DNA from: Runella sp.
Lineage (GTDB): Bacteria > Bacteroidota > Bacteroidia > Cytophagales > Spirosomataceae
Assembly (NCBI GenBank): GCA_023254175.1
Contig: JALQYJ010000034.1
Coordinates: forward strand, 1-56,966
Direction: 5' to 3'
Length of the DNA: 56,966 bases
Part shown: positions 24,033-31,716 of the stretch, piece by piece
Numbering within the stretch: the stretch's first letter is position 1
How the letters are laid out: the number at the start of each line of letters is the position of its first letter
Position numbers and translations under genes: made by a program
Notes under the pieces: model-generated
The model's input: the letters and a program-made list of their open reading frames with translations, nothing else
The model's database searches: none
What the model was told of the DNA's origin: nothing

Positions 24033-25592
24033 ATGTCTGAGAAAAAACAAAGTTTGGCGTACATCATCGGAGCTTCGTCTGTTGGTACGCTCATCGAATG
24101 GTACGATTTCTACATATTCGGAAGCTTGGCTACTGTAATCGCTACCAAATTTTTCCCGCCTGATAACCCAACGGCGGCCTTCCTTTCAACGTTAGCAACA
24201 TTTGCTGCAGGTTTTGTTGTTCGTCCTTTTGGAGCCTTATTTTTTGGCCGCCTCGGTGACCTTATCGGCCGTAAATATACTTTTATGGTAACCCTCATTT
24301 TGATGGGAGGTGCTACCTTCTTGATTGGGTGTATTCCAAGCTATGAAACTATCGGCTTCATGGCACCTGTATTGGTATTGTTACTCCGTTTCTTACAGGG
24401 GCTCGCACTCGGTGGAGAGTACGGTGGGGCAGCTACTTACGTAGCAGAACACTCACCTGCCGAAAAGCGCGGATTCTGGACATCTTGGATTCAGACTACT
24501 GCAACCATTGGTTTGTTTGTTTCATTGTTGGTTATCATGGTGACTCGTAACAGCCTTGGAACCGAAGCGTTTAATGATTGGGGATGGCGTGTTCCTTTCT
24601 GGGTATCATTGGTGATGGTAGGGGTATCGTTTATCATTCGTCGTAATATGCACGAGTCGCCACTGTTTGCCAAAGCAAAAGCAGAAGGAAAGACCTCAGC
24701 GAACCCATTGAAAGAATCGTTTGGTAATAAATATAACTTCAAGTTTGTGTTGTTGGCACTTTTTGGCGCAACGATGGGACAAGGCGTAGTTTGGTACACG
24801 GGTCAGTTTTATGCGTTGAGCTTCTTGCAAAAAATCTGTAATGTTGACGATAACCAAGTGAACGTCATTATTGCTCTAGGGTTGTTGTTAGGTACGCCAT
24901 TCTTCGTTGTATTTGCTTCGTTGTCTGATAAAATTGGCCGTAAAGGTATTATGTTGGCGGGTATGTTGTTGGCGATTATTTGCTATCGCCCGATTTTTGA
25001 GAAAATTTACCAAACTACCAATCTCAAAAACAAAGAAGAGATTGTGGCCAATACTAAAATAGATGTAAAACGTGAACTTGCGCCTAAATCGGAGGTAGAT
25101 TCGCTTATCACTACCACTACTACTAAAGAGTACACCGATGGCACGAAGTACAAAGAAGTGAAGAAGGTGACTATCTTAGCCGATGCTAGCAAAGAAGCCC
25201 CTAAGCCAGAAGTGAAAAAGGTAGTAACGGTAAATAGCAGCGACCGTACTACGCTAGTCTTGATGGTATTTGTTTTGTTACTTTTCGTAACAATGGCCTA
25301 CGGACCTATTGCGGCATTCTTGGTGGAAATGTTCCCAACCCGCATTCGTTACTCGTCGATGTCGTTGCCGTACCATATTGGGAACGGGGTGTTTGGTGGA
25401 TTGATGCCTGCGATTGCGACTTACTTGGCGACCCGTGCCAAAGATGCCAACGATGCTGCTGAAAAAGCAGGGCAAGCTATTGTGAATACACAGCCTTATT
25501 TGGAAGGTTTGTGGTATCCAATTATCCTTGCTGGGGTATGCTTTGTGATTGGCTTGCTTTACATCAAAGAAGACAAAAACGCTAACGACTAA
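24033..25592 (+). CDS. MHS-family MFS transporter with a long charged loop
   Basis: This 519-residue protein is a metabolite:H+ symporter. Motifs: GASSVGTLIEWYDFYIFG in helix 1, RPFGALFFGRLGDLIGRKYT (loop 2-3), RFLQGLALGGEYGGAATY and FASLSDKIGRKG (repeat in loop 8-9). MHS members carry organic acids or zwitterions such as ketoglutarate, shikimate and proline/betaine. Between two late helices lies a hydrophilic insert of about 78 residues (about 322-400) rich in Lys, Thr, Val and Glu (for example TTTTTKEYTDGTKYKEVKK). Some MHS relatives have long loops at this place. It is co-directional with the porin and DUF6814 genes (gaps 46 and 29 bp). An acetate or propionate carrier is the likely role, by context. 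Confidence 0.87.
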   Translation: MSEKKQSLAYIIGASSVGTLIEWYDFYIFGSLATVIATKFFPPDNPTAAFLSTLATFAAGFVVRPFGALFFGRLGDLIGRKYTFMVTLILMGGATFLIGCIPSYETIGFMAPVLVLLLRFLQGLALGGEYGGAATYVAEHSPAEKRGFWTSWIQTTATIGLFVSLLVIMVTRNSLGTEAFNDWGWRVPFWVSLVMVGVSFIIRRNMHESPLFAKAKAEGKTSANPLKESFGNKYNFKFVLLALFGATMGQGVVWYTGQFYALSFLQKICNVDDNQVNVIIALGLLLGTPFFVVFASLSDKIGRKGIMLAGMLLAIICYRPIFEKIYQTTNLKNKEEIVANTKIDVKRELAPKSEVDSLITTTTTKEYTDGTKYKEVKKVTILADASKEAPKPEVKKVVTVNSSDRTTLVLMVFVLLLFVTMAYGPIAAFLVEMFPTRIRYSSMSLPYHIGNGVFGGLMPAIATYLATRAKDANDAAEKAGQAIVNTQPYLEGLWYPIILAGVCFVIGLLYIKEDKNAND

Positions 25593-25621
25593 TCTTTAAC
25601 CCTTTAAAAAGACTCAGAATT

Positions 25622-25840
25622 ATGAACGCAATAAAAAGAATATTAGGAATTGCCTGGATTGGTATTGGTCTATATGCAGGCTATTATCTTTTCATCAACC
25701 AAGCATTGCCAATGTGGGATAAAGGTGGTACCGATTTAGTACCGGCCATCATTTATACGTTCATTTTGGCACCAATCATCGCAGGTGGGATGTCGGTTCT
25801 TGGCTACTATGCACTCACTGGCGAATACGACGAAAAATAA
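25622..25840 (+). CDS. DUF6814-like small membrane protein
   Basis: This 72-residue protein has two transmembrane helices (RILGIAWIGIGLYAGYYLF and LVPAIIYTFILAPIIAGGM) and ends YYALTGEYDEK, a tail I associate with DUF6814. Such proteins sit next to MFS transporter genes in Bacteroidota and may be accessory subunits. It lies 29 bp behind the MHS transporter and is followed by a terminator-like hairpin. Confidence 0.7.
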   Translation: MNAIKRILGIAWIGIGLYAGYYLFINQALPMWDKGGTDLVPAIIYTFILAPIIAGGMSVLGYYALTGEYDEK

Positions 25841-25870
25841 ATAAGGTTAGGTTTAGGGTTTATAATTAGG

Positions 25871-25922
25871 AATGGTTGTCGAGCGTGCTACAAACCCTCG
25901 GCAGCCATTTTTCACATTCTTA
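25871..25922 (+). terminator. Hairpin terminator or attenuator between DUF6814 and the kinase unit
   Basis: AATGGTTGTCGAG pairs with CTCGGCAGCCATT (13 bp with two G-T wobbles) and is followed by five Ts. It ends only 5 nt before the next ATG (25928). It may therefore be an attenuator inside a longer transcript, or the hairpin may mask that start. Confidence 0.6.
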
Positions 25923-25927
25923 ATCGT

Positions 25928-26137
25928 ATGTCAAAAACACGCGAATTGGCCTTAGTGGCGCTGAGTTTACTCGCTTGGGCGTTCTATAATAACCCCATTT
26001 TAAGTATTTTCAACCGCTTGAGTTTCAAGTGGCGCATTCCTGTGTTGTACATAGGAATTTTCGGAATCTGGTTTTTAATTATTGGGCTTACTTTCTTGAT
26101 TGTTAATAACACTAACAACCATCATTCTGATGAATAG
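25928..26137 (+). CDS. Small two-helix membrane protein preceding the SLC5-type kinase
   Basis: This 69-residue protein has helices at about 8-25 and 38-60 (IPVLYIGIFGIWFLIIGLTF) and a polar tail (NNTNNHHSDE). Small DUF997/DUF3311-like proteins often precede sodium:solute symporters; a similar helper role for the sensor's transporter domain is inferred. Its last codons overlap the kinase start by 8 nt, implying translational coupling. Confidence 0.65.
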   Translation: MSKTRELALVALSLLAWAFYNNPILSIFNRLSFKWRIPVLYIGIFGIWFLIIGLTFLIVNNTNNHHSDE

Positions 26138-28829
26138 CTTTTGGTTGGTCTTTGGGTCAGTTTCTTATCTGTTGGTTTTGTTTTTTGTGGCCAATTGGGC
26201 CGAGCAACGTTCGGCTAGAAGGCGTAGTTTGGTCAATAATTCGTACGTCTATGCCTTGTCATTGGCTGTTTATTGTACAGCATGGACGTTTTATGGAAGC
26301 GTGGGGCGAGCGGCTGAGTCGGGAGTAGATTTTATCGCCGTTTTTATTGGGCCTACCATTACGATGCCTCTTTGGTGGGTTATTTTTCGAAAAATTATTC
26401 GCATCTGTCAGGTTCAACGTATTACTAATATCGCCGATTTTGTGTCGGCACGTTACGGCAAAAGCCAAGCACTCGGGGTGGCTGCTACAATTTTGTGTGT
26501 TATCGGCACGATTCCCTACATTTCAATTCAACTTAAAGCGATTTCAAGTGGCTTTGGGATTCTAACTACTGCCAACGATACGGATAGTTTTCCTTGGATT
26601 GACAAAGCTTTCTATATTTCGATTCTCCTGACGATTTTTACTATTCTATTTGGCGCACGCAAGCTCGATGCCAACGAGCGGCATGAAGGGATGGTGGCAG
26701 CGATAGCTTTTGAATCGCTTTTTAAGCTATTTGCTTTCTTAGCCGTAGGCCTTTTTGTGACTTTTGTTGTTTTTGATGGATTTGACGACATTGTTCAAAA
26801 GGCTTCTACACTCATTGATTTAAATAAAATATTTACTATTAGAGAAGAAAAAACCAGTGACTGGTTTTGGTATTGTTTATTGGCTTCCTTAGCCATTATG
26901 TTTTTGCCACGTCAGTTCCAGGTGACAGTCGTGGAGAATGTAAACGAAAACCACCTTCGTAAAGCGCTCTGGATTTTTCCACTGTACTTATTGGTCATCA
27001 ACATTTTTGTCGTTCCAATTGCGTTGGGAGGGAAAATTTTGTTAGGTACAGCCGTGAAGGCCGACCAGTTTGTGTTGTCTATCCCTTTGCATTTTAATGA
27101 AAAAGTACTGGCCTTTGTGGCGTATTTAGGTGGATTTGCGGCTTCAACGAGTATGATTATTGTGGAATGTACGGCCTTGACGGTGATGCTAACCAACAAC
27201 TTGGTGATGCCTTGGCTGGTAAGTCGTACCGATTTTCAGCGACGTTTTGGCGGAGACATGGGGCAGGTCGTCATTATGTTGAGGCGTTTTTTTATTGTTC
27301 TGTTGATGGCAGGGTCGTATTTATACTATAAAAACGTCAGCGACAAATACAGTTTGGTTTCGGTTGGAATGGTGTCGTTTGCGGCGGTAGCTCAGTTTGC
27401 CCCCATCGTTTTAGGCGGTATTTTCTGGAAACGGGGGTCATTGGTGGGAGCTATGGGGGGGCTTTTGGTAGGAGGATGTGTTTGGTTTTATACCCTGATT
27501 ATTCCGTCGATGGTGTCGGCAGGGTATATGTCACCTGATATTCTCAGCAAAGGCCTTTGGGGGATGGAGGGGTTACGGCCCGAATCGCTATTGGGGGTAA
27601 CTGGATTAGATAACATTTCTCACGGAACGTTTTGGTCATTATTACTGAACATACTTTTTTACGTGGTTGGGTCGTTGTTGTCGCAACCTACAGCGTTGGA
27701 ACACAACCAAGCGGCATTATTTGTAGATGTTTTTAAATATTCAAAAACCTACGAAAGCTCAGTAGCCTGGAAGGGAAAAGCGCTGGTGACAGATATCAAA
27801 TCTCTACTGACGATTTTTTTTGGGAAAAATCATACTGAAGAAACACTCCAACTGTATGCAAAACAAAATAAGTTGGATTTAAATACAAGGTATGCGGACT
27901 CTCAGGTAGTTAACTACGCCGAAAAAATGCTGGGAGGAGCTATCGGGGCAGCGTCGGCGCGTATTTTAGTATCGTCGGTAGCAAAAGAAGAACAAATTAG
28001 TGTAGAGGAGGTGATTGATATTCTAAAGACATCGCAAGAATTAAAGACACTAAATGAAGAATTGACGCGAAAATCAGAAGAACTGGAACAGTTAACACAG
28101 CAGCTCAAACAAGCCAATGAACTTTTGCAAATTGCTGATATTCAAAAAGATGATTTTTTGTCGACGGTGACGCACGAAATTCGGACACCATTGACGTCGA
28201 TACGGGCTTTGTCAGAAATTGTTCATGATAATCCTGACATGGACGAAGAGCAACGGTCGCATTTTGTGAATACTATTACTAAAGAATCTGAGCGTTTGAC
28301 CCGGCTGATTAACCAGGTGCTGGCCCTCGAACGTTTTGAAACGGGAAAACAAGAGTTGGACATCGACGAATTTTTGATGGAAGACATTGTGGAAGAATCC
28401 TTGGAAACGCTTGACCAACTAGCAAAAGAAAAAAATATTAAAATTGAAGTAACTTATGAAGGAATTTATGACCCAATCCGCGCCGATCGTGACAGACTTA
28501 TTCAGGTGATTATCAATTTAGTATCTAATGCGATTAAATTTTGTCCTGCTGAAACGGGAAAAATTCAAATTAATACTATGCAAACTGATTCATCTCTATC
28601 ATTTAGCATATCAGATAATGGTCAAGGCATAGATAATAAATATCAAGAGCTTATATTTGAGAAATTTTATCAAACTCGTGATCAATCGGTACGGAAACCG
28701 AAAGGAAGTGGGCTAGGATTAGCCATCTGCAAAAAAATAATAGAACTGCATCAAGGTACTATAAAAGTAGAAAGCGAGCTAGGTAAAGGAAGTGTATTTA
28801 CGTGCGAAATTCCTCTGAATAAAAACTAA
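26130..28829 (+). CDS. SLC5-STAC sensor histidine kinase (CbrA/CrbS-like)
   Basis: This is 899 residues from ATG 26130, which overlaps the preceding stop by 8 nt; the frame extends 10 codons upstream. The N-terminal sodium:solute symporter (SLC5) domain has about 13 helices (to residue about 530), with TTNIADFVSARYGKS-like features (ITNIADFVSARYGKSQALG) and LPRQFQVTVVENVNENHLR. A STAC-like linker follows (about 550-640; AEKMLGGAIGAASARI), then a coiled coil. HisKA has DDFLSTVTHEIRTPLTS (phospho-His 682), and HATPase has NLVSNAIKFC, ISDNGQGID and GSGLGLAICKK. No PAS domain is seen. CrbS/CbrA proteins of gammaproteobacteria control acs and carbon use. Here the cognate receiver follows after 49 bp, and acs is in the same cluster. 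Confidence 0.93.
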   Translation: MNSFWLVFGSVSYLLVLFFVANWAEQRSARRRSLVNNSYVYALSLAVYCTAWTFYGSVGRAAESGVDFIAVFIGPTITMPLWWVIFRKIIRICQVQRITNIADFVSARYGKSQALGVAATILCVIGTIPYISIQLKAISSGFGILTTANDTDSFPWIDKAFYISILLTIFTILFGARKLDANERHEGMVAAIAFESLFKLFAFLAVGLFVTFVVFDGFDDIVQKASTLIDLNKIFTIREEKTSDWFWYCLLASLAIMFLPRQFQVTVVENVNENHLRKALWIFPLYLLVINIFVVPIALGGKILLGTAVKADQFVLSIPLHFNEKVLAFVAYLGGFAASTSMIIVECTALTVMLTNNLVMPWLVSRTDFQRRFGGDMGQVVIMLRRFFIVLLMAGSYLYYKNVSDKYSLVSVGMVSFAAVAQFAPIVLGGIFWKRGSLVGAMGGLLVGGCVWFYTLIIPSMVSAGYMSPDILSKGLWGMEGLRPESLLGVTGLDNISHGTFWSLLLNILFYVVGSLLSQPTALEHNQAALFVDVFKYSKTYESSVAWKGKALVTDIKSLLTIFFGKNHTEETLQLYAKQNKLDLNTRYADSQVVNYAEKMLGGAIGAASARILVSSVAKEEQISVEEVIDILKTSQELKTLNEELTRKSEELEQLTQQLKQANELLQIADIQKDDFLSTVTHEIRTPLTSIRALSEIVHDNPDMDEEQRSHFVNTITKESERLTRLINQVLALERFETGKQELDIDEFLMEDIVEESLETLDQLAKEKNIKIEVTYEGIYDPIRADRDRLIQVIINLVSNAIKFCPAETGKIQINTMQTDSSLSFSISDNGQGIDNKYQELIFEKFYQTRDQSVRKPKGSGLGLAICKKIIELHQGTIKVESELGKGSVFTCEIPLNKN

Positions 28830-28878
28830 ATACCTACTTTTATTGGTTTACTTATAAAAATATAAAAAAACAACGGGT

Positions 28879-29259
28879 ATGAAAATTTTGATTGTTGATG
28901 ATGAGCCTAACATTTTAATGTCTTTAGAATTTTTGATGAAAAAAGAAGGGCATAAAGTGTTTATTGCTCGTGACGGTGCCGAGGCATTTGACATCATTGA
29001 AGCAAACATCCCTGATATTGTCTTACTTGATATTATGATGCCCAAAGTGGACGGATATCAAGTCTGTGAATTTATTAAAAAACATGATGCTTATAAGCAT
29101 GCTCGGGTTGTTTTTATGAGTGCTAAAAGCAAAGAGGCCGACGTTTCAAAAGGCTTGGAGTTGGGGGCAAGTCTATATGTGCCGAAACCGTTTTCCACCC
29201 GCGAATTAATGGCTAAAGTCAACGGATTGATAAAGGATATTGCACAGGCAGCAGCCTAA
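28879..29259 (+). CDS. Single-domain response regulator (CheY-like)
   Basis: This 126-residue protein is a receiver domain only. Acidic pocket VDDEP (Asp 7-8), phospho-acceptor Asp51 (DIVLLDIMMPKVDG), Ser/Thr switch in FMSAKS and Lys in VPKPFS are all present. There is no DNA-binding domain, unlike CrbR, so the signal must pass to another protein or act by protein contact. It follows the SLC5-STAC kinase by 49 bp and is clearly its partner. Confidence 0.92.
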   Translation: MKILIVDDEPNILMSLEFLMKKEGHKVFIARDGAEAFDIIEANIPDIVLLDIMMPKVDGYQVCEFIKKHDAYKHARVVFMSAKSKEADVSKGLELGASLYVPKPFSTRELMAKVNGLIKDIAQAAA

Positions 29260-29337
29260 CAATCAGGGGGTTATAATATAAAATATTAACTATACCAACT
29301 TAGCGAAAAATGTTGCTATTCCTTGAATATTTTAGAT

Positions 29338-29345
29338 TACTTTTG
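29338..29345 (+). promoter_or_regulatory. Candidate -7 promoter element before the small-protein/ligase unit
   Basis: TACTTTTG matches TAnnTTTG exactly, with a TTG 22 bp upstream (longer than ideal). It lies about 40 bp before ATG 29386. Confidence 0.4.
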
Positions 29346-29385
29346 GATAAAAATTCAGTTGTCCAACTCTCTAATCTTATTCGTC

Positions 29386-29520
29386 ATGGAAGAAAATAAG
29401 CCCTCGTCTGGTATTGTTACCAAAGTAGTTATCGCGGTTGTTGTTCTAGTATTTATCTATGGTATTTACTGGCTTTTGAATGGCGGTATGGATGGAGCTT
29501 CACTTGAGGGAAGTCACTAA
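29386..29520 (+). CDS. 44-residue single-helix membrane protein
   Basis: The start at ATG 29386 gives MEENKPSSGIVTKVVIAVVV then LVFIYGIYWLLNGGMDGAS. This is one transmembrane helix with a short acidic N-tail. An upstream in-frame TTG (29323) lies before the promoter element and is rejected. It sits 36 bp before the acyl-CoA ligase. The function is unknown; small membrane proteins recur in this cluster. Confidence 0.55.
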   Translation: MEENKPSSGIVTKVVIAVVVLVFIYGIYWLLNGGMDGASLEGSH

Positions 29521-29556
29521 GGTTGTTTTATTTTCATTCTTTCAACTGCCTGTGCC

Positions 29557-31488
29557 ATGCCTAGCAATACACAATCCACAAACTATACTTCAATATTTGC
29601 GGCAAGTTTAACCAACCCCGAAACGTTTTGGGCCGAACAAGCCGAGCAGATTACGTGGTTTAAGAAACCCGAAACGATGCTTGAGAAAGATACCAACGGT
29701 CTAGACCGTTGGTATCCGGGTGGGCTTCTCAACACTTGTTATTTAGCAGTAGATTACCACGTTGAGAATGGAAGAGGGGAGCAAATAGCGATGGTTTATG
29801 ATTCTCCCGTTACAAATACAATCCAGAAATATACTTTTTCAGAGTTACAAAACAACGTAGCTAAATGTGCAGGAGCATTGCGAGCATTGGGAGTTGAAAA
29901 AGGCGATAGAGTGGTTATTTATATGCCCATGATTCCCGAAACAGCATTTGCTATGCTAGCTTGTGCCCGTTTGGGTGCAATACACTCGGTTGTTTTTGGG
30001 GGCTTTGCACCGCACGAGTTGGCCATACGTATAGAAGATGCCGAACCTAAAGTGATTATTTCGGCTTCTTGTGGAATTGAGTTTGACCGTATTTTACCTT
30101 ACAAACCACTGTTGGATGAAGCTATCGAATTGGCTTCTTTTAAACCCAATCACTGTCTTATCTATCAACGTTCGATGTGTCATGCACCAATGATACAAGG
30201 GCGTGATGTGGATTATGCCGAAGCTGTTGCACAGGCTGATCCTGCGGAATGTGTACCTGTAGACGCGACTCACCCACTTTATATTTTATATACCTCAGGA
30301 ACTACGGGAAAGCCTAAAGGGGTAGTGCGCGACAATGGAGGACATGCCGTTGCTCTTAAATTTAGCATGCACCATGTCTATGATGCCCATGCAGGAGATG
30401 TTTTTTGGGCCGCGTCTGATTTTGGTTGGGTCGTAGGGCATAGCTATATTTTGTATGGGCCGTTGATTGCAGGGTGTACAACCGTCTTGTTTGAAGGAAA
30501 GCCCGTTCGGACGCCTGATGCTGGTACATTTTGGCGGGTGATTGCTGAACATAAAGTAAAGACGTTTTTTACGGCTCCAACGGCCTTTAGAGCGATAAAA
30601 AAAGAAGATCCCGACGCTTCATTGAAAGCGAAATACGATACGTCAAGTTTGCAAAATATTTTTGTGGCAGGTGAACGCTGTGACCCTCCAACGCTAGAGT
30701 GGCTCCAAAAAATAGCCCAACTTCCCATCACCGACCACTGGTGGCAAACTGAATCGGGATGGCCGATGGTGGCCAACATGATGGGCGTAGAGTCTTTTCC
30801 TGTCAAGGCAGGCTCGGCAACTAAGCCTGTATGTGGGTATAATCTCAAAATTGTGGGCGAAAACGGCCAAGAACTGGAAGCCAACCACGAAGGATATGTA
30901 TGTTTGAAACTACCACTTCCTCCAGGTTTCACTCCTACGCTTTGGAACGATGACGCTCGTTTTAAAAACTCGTACCTCAAAAAATTTGAAGGGTATTATC
31001 TGTCAGGAGATGGAGGATATGTAGACGACGACGGTTATGTGTTTATTATGGGGCGCGTGGATGATGTCATCAATGTGGCAGGGCATCGCCTTTCGACGGG
31101 AGAAATGGAAGAATTTGTGGCGTCACATTCTGCCGTGGCCGAGTGTGCCGTGGTTGGAATCGCCGACGAACTTCGTGGGCAGCGGCCTGTGGGTTTGGTA
31201 GTCTTAAAAGACGGTATTACAATTGAAGAATCAACGCTGGAATCGGAGTTGGTGGGTATTGTGCGAGACCAGATTGGTGCCGTGGCGTTTTTCCGAACGG
31301 CTATTGTGGTGAAGCGTTTGCCCAAAACCCGCTCAGGAAAAATCTTGCGGAAGACGATTCGCCAAATTGCCGATGGAGAGTCCTATACGGTGCCATCAAC
31401 GATAGATGACCCCGCTATTTTAGAGGAAATTGCTGGAAGCTTACAACGCAGAGGGGTGGGGCAAGCCTTTGAAAATCAAAAAGTATAA
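29557..31488 (+). CDS. prpE: Acyl-CoA synthetase, propionyl-CoA synthetase (PrpE/ACSS3)-like
   Basis: This 643-residue ANL-family ligase has the AMP-binding motif YTSGTTGKPKGVV, YGPLIAGCTTVLFEG, TDHWWQTESGWP, GRVDDVINVAGHRLSTGEMEE and catalytic Lys in TRSGKILRKTIRQI. The stretch VRDNGGHAVALKFSMHHVYD is characteristic of PrpE/ACSS3 rather than Acs. It should activate propionate (or another short acid) to its CoA ester. A strong terminator separates it from acs downstream. Confidence 0.88.
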   Translation: MPSNTQSTNYTSIFAASLTNPETFWAEQAEQITWFKKPETMLEKDTNGLDRWYPGGLLNTCYLAVDYHVENGRGEQIAMVYDSPVTNTIQKYTFSELQNNVAKCAGALRALGVEKGDRVVIYMPMIPETAFAMLACARLGAIHSVVFGGFAPHELAIRIEDAEPKVIISASCGIEFDRILPYKPLLDEAIELASFKPNHCLIYQRSMCHAPMIQGRDVDYAEAVAQADPAECVPVDATHPLYILYTSGTTGKPKGVVRDNGGHAVALKFSMHHVYDAHAGDVFWAASDFGWVVGHSYILYGPLIAGCTTVLFEGKPVRTPDAGTFWRVIAEHKVKTFFTAPTAFRAIKKEDPDASLKAKYDTSSLQNIFVAGERCDPPTLEWLQKIAQLPITDHWWQTESGWPMVANMMGVESFPVKAGSATKPVCGYNLKIVGENGQELEANHEGYVCLKLPLPPGFTPTLWNDDARFKNSYLKKFEGYYLSGDGGYVDDDGYVFIMGRVDDVINVAGHRLSTGEMEEFVASHSAVAECAVVGIADELRGQRPVGLVVLKDGITIEESTLESELVGIVRDQIGAVAFFRTAIVVKRLPKTRSGKILRKTIRQIADGESYTVPSTIDDPAILEEIAGSLQRRGVGQAFENQKV

Positions 31489-31522
31489 GCTTATAATTGA
31501 ATTATACGTTAGGTTAAGTTCG

Positions 31523-31554
31523 AACGCCAGACTTGTCTCAAGTCTGGCGTTTTT
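31523..31554 (+). terminator. Strong intrinsic terminator after the prpE-like gene
   Basis: AACGCCAGACTTG-TCT-CAAGTCTGGCGTT, a perfect 13-bp stem, followed by T4. Confidence 0.9.
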
Positions 31555-31716
31555 GGTAGGTTTAGGGCATGATTTTTATCATTTTCTATATAAAGTTAGC
31601 AATTTTGTGACACTAATTTCACCTAAACGAGAAAATGTTTTGCTATTTTTATACCCATAATTCAGTAACAGACTTTCCTTTTAATAACCTTAATCAATCA
31701 AACACCTTTTGAAATC

